Below, one piece after another: positions 11,446 to 23,692 of a stretch of 64,000 nucleotides of DNA. Below the pieces are notes generated by a model. That model was not told the origin of the DNA, ran no database searches, and was given only the letters and a program-made list of their open reading frames with translations. Source of the DNA: Cladopsammia gracilis (taxonomy: Eukaryota; Cnidaria; Anthozoa; Scleractinia; Dendrophylliidae); the NCBI GenBank assembly GCA_022457155.1, contig JAJGOT010000029.1:1127501-1191500 (forward strand), given 5' to 3'. The translations under genes were made by a program, and so were the position numbers. Positions within the stretch are counted from its first letter, which is position 1. Every line of letters begins with the position of its first letter.

Positions 11446-11449
11446 TCTT
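10273..11449 (+). mobile_element. 5'-truncated LINE (CR1/L2-like) 3' end
   Basis: Broken reading frames encode the end of a reverse transcriptase: the catalytic-box region MYADDHQLYVSG near 10355, then LLGVYIDES, LPFLTYCHVVWHFCK and LPSLQNRRLQDIA, with stops and frame changes (about 10330-11035). The 3' end is a (TTAC)n tail at about 11416-11446. Flanking ATAGCT copies are at 10267-10272 and 11450-11455. The matching unit 2 site (near 24240) is empty. The clade assignment is by motif style only. Confidence 0.85.
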
Positions 11450-11937
11450 ATAGCTTGACTGAGCAATACAAAAGTATTCTCGAGAATCCCAAACATTTTA
11501 CTTTTCATATTTAGCTGGTAACGGATCACGAACAAATGGTTGAAGCCAGTCAGATTGCTAAGTCCACAGTACTCGAAACTGCTTTTGCTTAAATACTAAA
11601 ACCCACCGAGAAAATAATAGAACAAACAACACAACAATGGACCCTATCCCTGAAAACAATAGAGCTGCATGATACCCAGGTCCAATGAAATTAGAGGTTG
11701 TTAAGAGCTGCGTGGTATCTGCGCAAGGAAACCATCCCTTTGTTTCTGAATATGGAATCAAACGATGCGATGTGAAAGGTGCGTGAAATTCCGGGGGGGA
11801 CGCCCATATTACATAGACAGGGGGTGATCGAGAGAGAGTCTCCTTTATACGCTGTAGGGTAAAGGTCTGAAAATCACTCAAATTGCGAAGAAATACCATA
11901 AAAACACGTGGAACAACACCAGGTAACATTTTATAGA
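11450..11937. other. End of tandem unit 1
   Basis: Continues the alignment with unit 2 (24240-24475 and 24935-25045) up to AACACCAGGTAACATTTTAT. Unit 2 has about 460 bp of extra G/C-tract repeat here. No gene seen. Confidence 0.6.
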
Positions 11938-12665
11938 GGTTTGACCGAAGCGGCCTCCTCAATTAAGCGGTCAGTTGGCTATTTCCCGAGGGTGACCGCT
12001 TAATAGAGGTTTGACAGTAGAGGGTCGAAGGCTTTAACAGCTGTGACCGCCATTTTGAAAGTGGACAAACATGACCTGAAACGTTTGCATGGAAATCCGA
12101 TGTTAAATTAGGTATCTGATATGTTTTGAATCTACGCACTTAAGAAACATACTAGTAGTAATCAAGGATTACGGGAGTGCGTTGGAGATCCGTACCAGTT
12201 CTCCGACCGAGACAAGCCCCTGAAAGAAATGAGCGGGGTGGAGGGGCAAATTACTATTCTTACAAAAATCTCGATTTTTTTTTCTGCTCGTAGCATACAG
12301 GACAACCAACACTGTAACAGGACACCAAGATAGGCTTGCGTTCTCCACTTGTCCAGCGCAATAAACATATTTTACTTATAAAATTCGAGGAATATAGCAC
12401 AGCTGTCTGTAAAACTGTCAAAGATTGCTCGAAAAAAATATATAGAGAAAAACTCAATAGCAAAAGAACGCTTTCCAGCGAAGTTATATGGATGTAAGCA
12501 GTGCTAAATCCTTTTGATATATATCTCATATCTCATATCTTATATCTTGACATCGGATTCTCATACAAACTCTGTATTCTACACCAGTTCCAGATTTTTC
12601 AAAATGGCCGTCACCCTCGTAAAATCTTCTATTCCACCCTTATTTTACAAGCAGTGGTTGTTTCT
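11938..12665. other. Spacer between tandem units
   Basis: Single-copy in the window apart from a short direct repeat (ATAGAGGTTTGAC at about 11937 and 12003). No supported gene, RNA or element. Reading frames here are short and show no family motif. Confidence 0.5.
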
Positions 12666-12880
12666 AGGGTGCGCTTTTTTGGGACATATTCTGGTCATTC
12701 TGAAATCGGAATACGCCGTAACAAAACTATGTTGTTTACAATTTCACACACCAATAATTTTTCAGGTACACATTGTCAAAGAAGCGACTTCTTTCCATAT
12801 TTTACGAGAAGGAAAAATGCAATATTCAGAGGTATTCTGTTTTTAGAATGACCAGAATATGTCCCAAAAAAACGCGCCCT
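12666..12880. mobile_element. 215-bp palindromic-end element at the unit 2 border
   Basis: Near-perfect terminal inverted repeats of about 38 bp, with GGGACATATTCTGGTCATTC at the left and its complement at the right. The right end abuts the stop codon of gene B, exactly where similarity to unit 1 begins. The target duplication is unclear. Confidence 0.7.
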
Positions 12881-15800
12881 TAAGTGTAAGTGTACTTTGT
12901 CCTAGCTGGTGCATCCATCGCCAGATTAACCGTGTTATTATTCTCAGCAATCAGACGCACACCAAGGTATGACAACAGTCCTGCCACACTGTCACTCAAA
13001 GTCTCATTCTTCAGTTTCATGAATGCTTGAGCTTCTGCATCGTATGCCGCCTTAATGCTATCGGCTTCAGCTTGAGCTTTGGACAGCGTTACTCTCGCCT
13101 CAGACTCTGCGCGCTGGATGGTGATTTGCGCCTGCGTGACAGCTTCTTCTTTGTCAGACCTCGCTTGCACCAGTTGTCGCGGGCGCTCATTTTCCGCAAT
13201 CTTGATGTTTTCTTTGGCTGCTTCTTTCTGCCTGATAACCTTCTCGTAGGATTCAGGGCGCATAATATTTGCAACCTAAGGTTGAGAATATTCAATTCAT
13301 GTGTTTAGCGCATACATCTTTATAGACGGCTTAGTGGCTAGTATCGCTGTGTAATTAAGGAGTGTGCTGTATTTTGAAGAGATCATACCCAATTCTCTCT
13401 ATGATGAACATCCGTAGGGAACTTGCTTTCCGTCTTATACAGAGTCCACAAACAGTCAAATGAGTAACTGAAGTGCAGTAGAAACCAACTTAAGATGTTC
13501 ATTTTAGAGAGGTGTCCATCTCAGGGGTGACTGTTTAGAGAAAGTACTGTATTGATCACGCAACATGTTTCAAGGGAAAGAAGAATGTTTTTAAATATGC
13601 AAGTCAGTTCGTATTGGTATTGTAGTAGTGGGCTACTTTTCTCAACATCTCCATTTCACTGTGCATCAAATATGGCGCCTGGTGCATTCTACTATCAACC
13701 AAGGCCTCTTTAAATGCCCTTGAGATAGACCACCTTTCCTGGGAGCCCGGGGGGGAGGGGGGAGGGGAGGAGGAACTCCCATATAAAGCTAACGGGAGTG
13801 ATTGTTGCAAACTTTTGAAAAGAACCCCTTGAACCTTAGTCGTTTTTTTTTTTTCGCTGCTTGCTTGCAAAGGCACGAACCACTGAAAGCGTGGATCCTA
13901 GCGCGCGAGCCTAAAAACGAGAAAAACACCAGCTAGCGTCTCTTCCCGGTCCCACTCTCCATATTCACACTCGCTGCAGACCATAAATACGACTGTTTGC
14001 AGTCAATCTCTGAAAAGTTGTTCCTGTCAGCATATTTTTCTGGGTTAACACCTTCACTTATAGGGTCAGTTATGGAGACATGTTAGGATGTTCTAACTTT
14101 CGAGTCTGTGGACGAAACCCTATCCCTATGGTGTGATCATTCAAATGAAACCTCTTCAGCAGTACTTTTGCATGGTACCATTTGTTCTAACTTTTGAGTC
14201 TGTGGACGAAATCCTATGGTGTAACCATTCAAATGAAACCTCTTCAGCAGTACTTTTGCATGGTACCATTTGTTCTGACTTTTGAGTCTGTTGATGAAAT
14301 CCTATGGTGTGACCATTCTAATGAAACCTCTTCAGCAGTACTTTTACATGGTACCATTTGTTCTAACTTTTGAGTCTGTGGATGAAATCCTATGGTGTGA
14401 CCATTCAAATGAAACCTCTTCAGCAGTACTTTTGCATGGTACCATTTGTTCTAACTTTTGAGTCTGTGGACGAAATCCTATGGTGTGACCATTCAAATGA
14501 AACCTCTTCAGCAGTACTTTTGCATGGTACCATTTGTTTTTCTTTTGGGAGATAAAGGATTTATACCCTTGTGGTACCAAGCCACACATAACATAATCCC
14601 TAAAAGGTACGAAGATCACCCCCGCAACTTTTTTATTGTATTCCCTCCCCCTCCCCCATCCCGGTTGGAAACCTGTAGCTCTGTACCGCACTCTCTCGCG
14701 AAGTCGCATCAAAAGTACAGTGGTGCAACTGTCACTAAAGAAACGCGTAGTGTAGAGACTCAGAGCAAGTTTACCCAGCGGTGCAGGGAAAGAGCAGCAA
14801 GCGCATCCACCTAGCTTCTCCTTCTCCTGACATTTGTCCAACTTGTGACGGGCACTTTTGCGCTAGGTTTGCCCAGTTTCTGTCAGTAGTCCTTATCGTC
14901 AGCAATCAATTAATTATTCTAACCTATTAATTAAGCTAACAAGCCATCAGAAAGCTGTCAATCTATCTTGTCCTGAGGCTCTCTCTTTTCTTTGCGGGTG
15001 AACACAAACTGCACATAAGAGCCTGGAAATGGTTTTTACGACGACTGGAGAACATTATTTCCTAGGCGTTACCGCGGTATGTCATTCAGTCGCTGCCATC
15101 CTTCCATTAGCAGTGCTTACCTGCAGGTCAGTTACATCTGCCCATAAAGTGCCGAACCTCCGTCCCAGGGTCTTGCGAACGAGATCTTGGAAAGAAGCAC
15201 GTTGAGACTGTAACTGAGTGGTGTTGAATGAACTGCAGGCGTCGTGGGTAGCAGATTCTCCGATAACCCTAAAACCACACATAGGTTAGAGCGTAATCTC
15301 TTTGGCCAAATACGTCAGAGGCAGTTCTTCCAATGAACCAATCAGAGCTCGAAGCAAACACATGTAACCGGTGTCAAGCGCGGGAAAACGGTTTAGGTGT
15401 TGCTTCTGATTGGTTGAGAAAGTGGCGCGAGATTTTATAGCCGATCACAAAGCGTAGCAATGCATAACCAAAGCAATTGCAAAATTACCCTACTTTTGAC
15501 ACTCACTCGAGAACCGCTCTTATTATACGAGGCGTCTTTCTCGCATACTTTTTCCAAAAACAAAAAAGCTTAATGATGAGGTTCCAAAGCAGAATGGTTC
15601 TAGTTTGGGCTTGTCACGCACTTCTTTTCAAGTAGAGAAGGAGTGCGTGACAGGTACTTATATGTAAGTCTTCTTCACGGCTTGGGTTAACGTAACTGAT
15701 AAACGTTCGAGTTCTCCTAAACTGTCTCTCGTGTTTGCATCAGCCGTTCTGAGAGAACGTTTGCAATTGTCTTAAAACAACGCAAATTTTTTTCTGTATA

Positions 15801-18760
15801 AATGTCTTTAAAAAAGCACAGTACTGTCTATATCTATATTCACAAAACGTATGAAAATTAAATGAGCAAATACTGCGCACTTACTTCAGTACTTTGAGGT
15901 AGTTTTCCTTGTCTTTAAACTGCCGAACAATCTCTGGTATATCCTTAGGTCGCGCGCGGTACTGCAACTGTACATTTAGTTTGATCACGATACCTTCTTT
16001 GTTAAGACACGTCAGGTTTTCATAACTGATACTCTGGAACACGCTGGGGAAGATGATAAAACGATACCCTGGGGAGCCAGCATGGAGTCCCTCTCTTTTC
16101 ACTTCCGTGGCAAGCTTCTTCTCATGGATATTGTATGCCAAACCAACTGTTACGAAAAAAAATATTAATTAATTTTGATTATCGTAGTACGTATTAATTA
16201 ATATTGGCAATCGTGGTACGTATCATTTATATGTTGGGAGTCATAACTAATGCTCTGGAACACAGCTTTTTCTGATGGATATTGTACGCCAATTCAACTG
16301 TTACAAAAACACGTACTAATCTGATCCTAGTTCCTTCAGAATAAACATAAGAAAATTTTGTCCAACAATTATTGGATGCTATTATTGGAATAGTGATATT
16401 CCAATGTCCATACGCAAAAAGCAAACTAAACAACAATTCAAAAGAGCACTTTACCAATATTATTTTATGTTTCTATTCGTTTCTTAGTAATAATTTAGTT
16501 ATAGGGCATATAATTAGTTTACCTATATCTTGCCCTTCTCCATTTTTTTTCTTTTCTTATCTTTTTTAACTTCAAAAAATGTATGTAATGATAAAAAATG
16601 GAGTAAATAAAAAAGAAATAAAATACTAATCTGATATTGATGATCGTAAATATCGTAAAGTCCCTATCTATGGTTACAGCAGATACAATTAATACTGTTT
16701 GGACGATTTCCGAAAATACGTGCTACCCTATTACTAGTTTGGAGACACGGTGGTGTAGTGGTTAGCGCGTCGGACTTTCAACCTGAAGGTCGGTGGTTCG
16801 AAGCCTGGTCTCTGCCGTCGTGTTGTTTCCTTAGACAAGAAACTTTACTCCACACTGTCTCTCTCCACCCAGGTGTATAAATGGGTACCGGCGACAAAAT
16901 GCTGGGGGTAACCCTGCGATGGATTAGCATCCCATCCAGGGGGGAGTAGCAATACTCCTAGTCGCTTCATGCTACAGAAAACGGGTTAAGCTCCGGCCGT
17001 GTGGGCCATCTGGCTCGTGTGCGACTTTACCTATTACTAGTTACGTCGGAAATCTTCGAAAAGCTTTGCACTTTTTTTCGGAAATCGTCGGAAGACATCG
17101 GATAAGATTTGGCAGCTTTCGGCGAAAACTCGAGTGAAAATCAAACAATGGTTCAGGGAATGAGAAGGAATTTGTCTTCTGAATAGTGAAATCGGCAAAA
17201 TAAATCATTTTAATTAATAGATAGGTCAATTCGGGCATATATTCCCTTATCTCTCATTCAAATTGGAGGCAGTGAACTGTTGACCACAACACTAAGGCTC
17301 CGGTCATGTTTCTTACAGGCCGGGGCAGGTTTTCAAGTTTCTCGATAATGGGACGAATCACTTCACTGCTCTCTGTGCAAATAAAAATGAAATAAAAATG
17401 TCACTCAGTTTATGACCTCTATGCAACATTTTAACTAATATACGCAAATCTATCGAAAAACTCGAGTGAAAATCAAATTATCGTTCAGGAAATGAGAAGG
17501 TAAAGTGGCATCGGCAAAATAAATGATATAACTTAATAGGAAGGCTTAAGGCACATATTCCATTATCCCTAATTTAAATTGGAGGCAGTGAACTGTTGAC
17601 CACAAAGATCTAGGAGGCTCGACATGTTTTCAAGTTTTTCGATTTTGGGACGAACATTTTGCCCCGGGGCATTTTCACGGTTCTCTGTGCAAATAAAAAT
17701 GAAATGACATGTTCAATCAGTTTATGAGCTTCTGATGACCTCTATGAAACATCTGTAAACCTTTCCAAATAAATGAATAACAGCGTTTCAGAGTTTGAAT
17801 TATCTGTACTTACTGTGTATTAAGAGGCAAGCTTCAAAATATGCTTTCCTATGATTACGTGAACAAACGCATGATTTTCTTTTTATATACAGCTATTTCA
17901 ATTAACGTTGTCGGATGAAAGCTAAAAGCCAAGACCGCAAGGTAGTATGGTTAGTTGTAAATACTGCCATTGCAGAAAAATCTCATACTACCTTGCGGTC
18001 TTGGCTTTTCGCCTTTTCCCGTCCGCTAACGTTATTAAATTGAAATAGCTGGGCATGTATGTATGAATTTCGAATATCTTGATCTGAAAGCTGTTACCAA
18101 ATATATGCGTAAAGCAAAACTTTTCTTTTGAAGGAACAACGTCAGCTATTTTTTAGTATGTGAATCATTTTGTAAAGCCAAAAACAACAACATATCAAAA
18201 AATAATGCTTCAGTTTTGTTTACCCTTCAGTATAGCGCGCAGTACAATGAAACTATCAAAGCGTATCTTTGGCTGCGGATCAAAACAAAAATGAATTTAT
18301 TTAGGTTCTTTCCTTGAATCTTGCAGAAAAAAAAACAGTTTCAGAGCAGAGGTGCTTATTTAGTCAAATATTTAGGGCAGAGTCTGATCAAAAATAGCAA
18401 AATTCCTGTGACGATCTCGGCTTAACACACCAAACAATCTTGCATGTCCCTGCCTTAATTATTATGTTCACTGTATGTGTTTTAATTTGCAGATAGTTGC
18501 TTGATACCTAATTGATTTCGAAGGCAGTTTTGTGTATGATCGTTGTGTAACAATTAAACTTGCGTCGTTAAAATTGTACATATACATGAAACAAAAATAG
18601 CATATCATGATTGACTAAACTTTGTCAAATTTTTATACGAATTACCTTCTTCTGTGCTCAGCTTGCGTAGAGAAGTTCCAACCATTGCGCCGATAAAGAT
18701 TATAACAGCAACCACCACTACAATGACTACTTTCGTTTTGTTGCTGCTGAAGAAATCCAT
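12880..18760 (-). CDS. SPFH/band 7 (prohibitin-like) membrane protein, short type, gene B
   Basis: Tandem paralogue of gene A with the same four exons and exactly the same exon sizes: 18646-18760 (115), 15885-16146 (262), 15121-15268 (148) and 12880-13275 (396 with stop), giving 306 residues. The anchor segment, SPFH domain and helical tail are as in A. Exons 1-3 code for the same residues as A, and exon 4 differs by only a few residues (ITI for ITV, AQAFMKL for ALAFLKL, SDS for SNS). Introns differ by whole transposon insertions, so the protein appears constrained or homogenised. The stop codon sits at the edge of the inverted-repeat element ending at 12880, so its 3' untranslated region must differ from that of A. 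Divergent partner: gene C, 634 bp away. Confidence 0.88.
14090..14535. repeat. 88-bp minisatellite, five copies, in gene B intron 3
   Basis: Units at about 14090 (94 bp variant), 14184, 14272, 14360 and 14448. Same unit as the array at 1364-1838. It can be read as a repeating peptide on either strand, but this is an artefact of periodicity. Confidence 0.9.
15325..15512. repeat. Dispersed repeat with CCAAT motifs, copy 2
   Basis: Paralogous to 2620-2812 by the tandem duplication. Shares AACCAATCAGAGCTCGAAG and AAGCGCGGGAAAACGG. Lies just upstream of exon 3 of gene B, in intron 2. Confidence 0.55.
16740..17029 (+). mobile_element. 290-bp tRNA-headed SINE with 13-bp target duplication
   Basis: The head resembles a tRNA promoter, with A box TGGTGTAGTGGTTAGCGCG and B box GGTTCGAAGCC about 40 bp later. 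The body carries CCTGCGATGGATTAGCATCC. Flanked by CCTATTACTAGTT at 16727-16739 and 17030-17042. The equivalent place in gene A (near 4030) has the target only once. Inserted in intron 1 of gene B, antisense to it. Confidence 0.9.
17890..18051. mobile_element. Palindromic MITE flanked by TA, copy 2
   Basis: Counterpart of 5365-5521 by tandem duplication. Same terminal CAGCTATTTCAATTAACGTT, with small changes at the right arm (GTCCGCTAACGTTATTAAATT). Confidence 0.75.
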
Positions 18761-19394
18761 GTCTAAACAGCACTGAACTTCGGTTCCTTCTGTGAGTACC
18801 GAAGAACGAATAAAGCAAAACAAAACAAAAGAAACAAAGGTCATAAAACAATATAACTGCTAAACAAGACTACAATACAAAACCTCACAATAGAAATACA
18901 ATGTGTTCCGTACTTGCAGAAAGACCCTGAACTTCGCAGCACTGCTAATGAAACTGCAAGTCGGAGCTTTCCTTGTGAGCATAAAACAACTGGCGCGATG
19001 TTTGCACTCTGATATGCGCATAAATTTTCCCTTGTTTTCCAAAGGTTATAAGCCCTCAGGAAACATTATTCGTTTAATAGATACTCAAAATATTTGCAAT
19101 GAATAGAATATCACGTTTACGAAAATTTTCGTTTAAATTATTAAAATGTAAGTATTTTGCGTCAGTTTTGCGCACTTTTTATCCAAACGAAGCGAGAAGA
19201 AGCTAAAAGATCGAAACTGGTGTCTGAAAAGCCTTGTTTTTTGAACAGTTAGTGAAATCTTAACCCTGACAATATAAAATAAACATCAGGCGGCGTACAA
19301 TACGTAAATTCCGCTTTGTCTTTTAGTGGGCGGCAACCCAGAGGTGAAGCATGCATAATTAACTGACTTCTTTGCATCGAGATAGCTTCGCAAC
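18761..19394. promoter_or_regulatory. Shared upstream region of genes B and C
   Basis: 634 bp between the divergent start codons of a short-type and a long-type SPFH gene. Strongly conserved with 6800-7428 with no large indel, in contrast to neighbouring introns. No defined motif is claimed. Confidence 0.5.
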
Positions 19395-22300
19395 ATGGCG
19401 AATGGTGGTACCGTTGCGACTGTTGTCGTCATCGGTATTGGAATTGGCGTTCTTCTTATCCTTATCTTGATCCCGACCAGTTTCTCTGATGTCGAGTACT
19501 ATGAGGTGAGCTTGCAATTGAAAATAATTTATCGCTACCAGTGCGCAGTAATTTGATTTCCAAGCAAATATCTTTGGTTCCTAAACGTCGTGCAAAACAG
19601 AATAAAACAAACCAATTGTAAGTTTGTTCACTGTCGAATATTTTCAATTATTTCTCGACTGAATGCTGACCGTCGTACGAAGCAAGAGGTAGCATAATGC
19701 GAGCTTTTTCTTGCGTAAGTTTTTCGACTCTTCAAGTTGAGTTTGTTATGCAATCATTTAACACGCTCCATCGGATAAATCGTAACTCAAACATTTACAG
19801 AGAACCTTTATAATTGGTCCTAAACCATAATGCATAACGAAGGTACGAATGAGTGTTATTTATTAGCACCTCCACATGCGAACGACTGTAATTTTGCTTT
19901 TTGTATTTGAAGCTAATATCGCTTTGTAACTGAGATCACGAAGGAGCAAGATGAAGATAGATTCGTGTGATTCTTTTGTAAGTTCCTTTGCGCTAATCAA
20001 GTATACTGTATTGACCTCATATTCATTTGTCAGAATTTCAGGTTAAATGCTTCTTTTTACTTACCTAGTTTCTTAGTATATTACCAGAAACCCATAAAGT
20101 GGGTTATGGGTTTCTGATATTACACTTCTCGATTCTTGGACACGAACAAGTCCTAAACTGTAGCATCAGTCCAGGCTTTGCATGCAGGATTATATTAAAG
20201 CCTGCAAGCTATTTTGACACATTGAAGTCATTGCGATATACACTCCATAGTAACCAAAATTCAGAATTTGTACACAACGGTCATTTTGAAAACGTTGCTG
20301 GTCGTAATTGCTGTTTGCATGTATATCTTATACGTATAGTTTTAAGAACTTGCTTCTCCATTAAATAAATTAGTACATATATATTTAAAATGCCCCTGCT
20401 GAAGCATATTTAGAGATTTCTGTGCTCTCTGACATCCAAAGTTGAAAGTATCCCTTTTCTGGAAGAGAAAACGCTTTAGTCTCTTATGATATTTTCCATT
20501 TCAAAACCACGATCTAAGGAAAATATCTGTGTTAGAACGAAAAAGGGCGATATATGCATGCGCGCGAAATTTTATAGTATTCTTCGTATGTGGTTAGCGA
20601 GTCATTCTTCGTATCAAAGAGTTTGCGTAAATTCCTTTTTATGAAATGTTTCGGTCAGTTTCCTCCCTGAAGGGCAGTCAGTCTACTTGTTCCTTCATTT
20701 GTCGGTTTTTCGACTTCTAAGAAAATTTTCACCCAGATTTGTAATGTAGTATAATTTATAATGATATGTTGCGTTAACCTAATGAAACTGTTAGGTTGGA
20801 AAGGAAGAAATTAAAATTTCCGATGAATTAACTTCCGTCTCGGAGGGAAGTAGAAATACATTTTGTCTTTACATGGTACAGATGATCTGAGCTATAATGA
20901 GAATCAAAATTTTACTTCACGTATACCTCAGAGTAATTAGTTAGCAGCCACCGCATTAAACTTTCGTGCTTAAATTTTTTTGGCCCTTCGAGGCTTATTT
21001 TTTTCAAGGTAAGAGGGGTGGGAGGTGGGGGTGGGGGGTGGGGGTGGGGTGGGTCCCCCCCTCCCCCGCGCCCGTTCCCCACCAGCCCCTTCCCTAGATC
21101 TGCCACTGGTCAGTACAGGCGTATGAGCGGAGGTCTTAAAAAAACTAAGAAAGCTCCATTTTAAATAATAAAAACGAAAAGAATAGTGTTTTGTCCTGTT
21201 TACCATGGCCAGTCTCTCGCTTAGCCGTTTTCTCGTCCTCGTTCCTCGCACCCAAAGAGTTACCATCAGAAGAGACTAATCTAGGCGAAGCCCTGAATCA
21301 ATATCAGTTCCCTCGAGGAAGGGCTAGCGCTCGAAACCGGTCAACCTTCTTAAATATTTTTACGGTTGTCAATTTACCTTATTAACTAAGTTGATAAAAA
21401 CACTCTTCCACGGTCAAGCCCAAATCATAAAGTCCAGAAGGACGTCGGACATCTTATTGTGACTTATATAACGGAGTAACTGGTTAGCGTTCAGTTGAGG
21501 TTGGGGGTAGCAGTTTATATAGTTAAATTTAGGATTAAGCTACCCAAGAAGCTAGGTGGTACAGTGGTACGGTAGGCTGTGTAAGCCTATGCCTAGCAAG
21601 ATTTTACGATAAAGCGACTATAGCATCAGTCCAGACTTTGCATGCATGATTATATTTAAGCCTCTCGGTGTTTGGAAATCCTAATTAAACACTCTTCCTG
21701 GTGTTTGACTGATAGTAGTAATACGTCGTTGACCGCATATTGCCAGTTCCCTGAAACAGTCACCGACTCTCCTGTCATTTTATCCGAACACAGATCGGCT
21801 TCAAACGACGTAAATCAACTGGTTTTGTGGACATCAAAGAGGTCTACAGCTCTGGACGATACTTCGTAGGCCCAGATTTCACCTTCAAGGTGTTTCAGGC
21901 CAATGCACACTTTGTCAAATTGGATAAGATTGCAGTGTGGACAGGAGACAAGGTCGAAATCAAGATCACTTGCACTTTTCAGTATTTCCTGAGAAAGGAC
22001 TTTCTGCCAGACTTACATGAAGCCTACAATGTTGACTACGAACCTGTTGTCAGGGGAACGGCTATCGACGCCATCAAGGGCCGGGCAGCGGACTTACCAA
22101 TCGACGATTACATTAGGTTTGGTTTTCGTTTGATAAATTTTCAGGGAGAATGATGGTGATTTTAAAAATCGTAAGGGATGAATTCTTGGGGCCGATTACA
22201 TGTAAAAGACGTCTAACTTAGAAAAACAGTTTTCTGTAAGAATCAAGCAAAGTAGGAAATCATGTTTTTTGGCGGCGGGGTGGGAGGGGGGTAGGAGTTG

Positions 22301-23650
22301 AGGGAAGGCATAAAAAAGCCCTTTAGAGCTCGTCTTATATTTTTATCAACGATATATTTTATCATAGTTGAATGCATATACAGTCGATGAGAGACCACAT
22401 GACTCTGACAGAGACCCTGTGGACCTAGATGTGCTCATACAACATGATGTGTATATTACGAACGAATGGTTCAGGGGAAATGGAATGATAGTAAATGCCA
22501 GCAAACATCAGGCAGATCACAAGTTCGCGTTTTCGGTCGAGAACTCAAATGATCTCTTTGGAATACCGGTTGTCAATGAACTTAAGATTGATCAACACAT
22601 GCACATTTCCGCAAACTGTTATAAGATTACAGATAGCGCAGGCGCAGTTTTTGGACATCTGCAGGAAAGAAAGGGAGAGGGCAAAAGACGTCCTTCTTCC
22701 CTCCATTTTATGCTTGCTACTTAGAGTGCATGAGTTATACAACTTATATAAAGCTCTAAAAATCTCAAATTCAATCACAGCATATACCTCATTGATCTTT
22801 TATCAGTCTATGAAACGCTGCTCTAATTCGTCCAACTTACAAAGCATGTTTTTTTTCTGTGATAACCAGGAATCGAGAGAGCATCGAAAAAGAGCTCTTC
22901 AAAGTGCTGGCAAAACGCGTCGATGGTTGTTGCAAAGAAACATGTCCAACAGAGGAGGTAGACCTTCCACCCTGTGGCTACTGTATAACCAATGCCCAAT
23001 GTAAGAACAGTGAAAAAGGGATATTCGTAGAAATCAGATATTTCCAGCTGCTCGCTGTTGATGTGCACGAAGATGTCAAGAGTCGCTACTTGCGCCAGGT
23101 CACTGAGGCGGCCGAAGAGGAACGGGCCGAGTTTGATTTGAAAGAGAAGGTAAAATTTCCTGTTACACTTCCGAAGGTTGTCCAATACTCTGAGTTTATT
23201 TAGTACCAGTTTCTACAGGAACCGGAAGGTACTTCACCCCTCATCAATTTATGCCTTCGGTTTTGCCAATCTTGAAATAAATAACAAATTTTCCGTCGCA
23301 AAATGTTCATAGAGGCTAATGGTTCCTATTTTTTCACATCAAAGGTGGTTCGCAAGGAAACCGAAAGACTGAAAAACGAAATTTACAACGAGGCCAGGGA
23401 GATTGCGCAGAATGCAAGTGCAAAGGCGACCGTGCTTGGTGCCCAGGCCCAAGCAGACGCCCTGGGTATTGTGGAGAAAGCGAGGTCTGATGGCTTGAAG
23501 AACATGTACAGCGTGTTGGGGATTACCTCTGACGAGGAAAAAGCTGCGTTTAATTACCTCAGGTCACTGCGTCAGAACAAAAAAATAAAGCTGAATGTGG
23601 GCTACAAATCACTTGCACAATTTCAAAATTATGATGGCAAGCAAGCATAA
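19395..23650 (+). CDS. SPFH/band 7 membrane protein with cysteine-rich insert, long type, gene C
   Basis: Four coding exons: 19395-19505, 21794-22116, 22870-23149 and 23345-23650, phases 0, 2, 0, giving 339 residues. Residues 10-28 are a hydrophobic anchor (VVVIGIGIGVLLILILIP). The SPFH region runs from about 35 to 235 (GRYFVGPDFTFKVF, TFQYFLRKDFLPDLHEAY). It is interrupted by a six-cysteine insert at 165-189 (CC-x3-C-x9-C-x2-C-x5-C), followed by VEIRYFQLLAVDVHEDVKS. The tail is helical (ETERLKNEIYNEAREIAQ) and ends in NVGYKSLAQFQN. Exon 2 ends at the weak donor AG/GTTTGG (22117). Family knowledge suggests a membrane scaffold. A role with the divergent short-type gene B is inference. It is the only complete long-type gene in the window. 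Confidence 0.87.
20579..20862. other. About 285-bp insertion in intron 1 of gene C
   Basis: Unit 1 reads TTTTATAGTTTTTGTC without interruption (near 8590), while unit 2 has this extra block. It includes CTCCCTGAAGGGCAGTCAG and an imperfect end-to-end inverted match (TTCCTCCCTGAAG / CTCGGAGGGAAG). Element class not recognised. Confidence 0.5.
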
Positions 23651-23686
23651 ATGTTAAGACCACGTATTTCTACGCTTAATCGGTGC

Positions 23687-23692
23687 AATAAA
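23687..23692 (+). promoter_or_regulatory. Polyadenylation signal AATAAA of gene C
   Basis: A canonical AATAAA begins 37 bases after the TAA of gene C, at a normal position for a short 3' untranslated region. Confidence 0.55.

Noticed and set aside
12501..12851. Overlapping frames of about 110 codons
   Set aside because: They lie across a palindromic-end element and low-complexity sequence; not conserved in unit 1.
14344..14841. A 165-codon frame on the minus strand
   Set aside because: It reads through the 88-bp minisatellite; repetition of the peptide follows from the DNA repeat and the rest has no family similarity.
16740..16830. A possible tRNA gene
   Set aside because: A and B boxes are present but the cloverleaf does not close, and it is the head of a SINE with target duplication. 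The same applies to 56050-56115 and 58186-58245.
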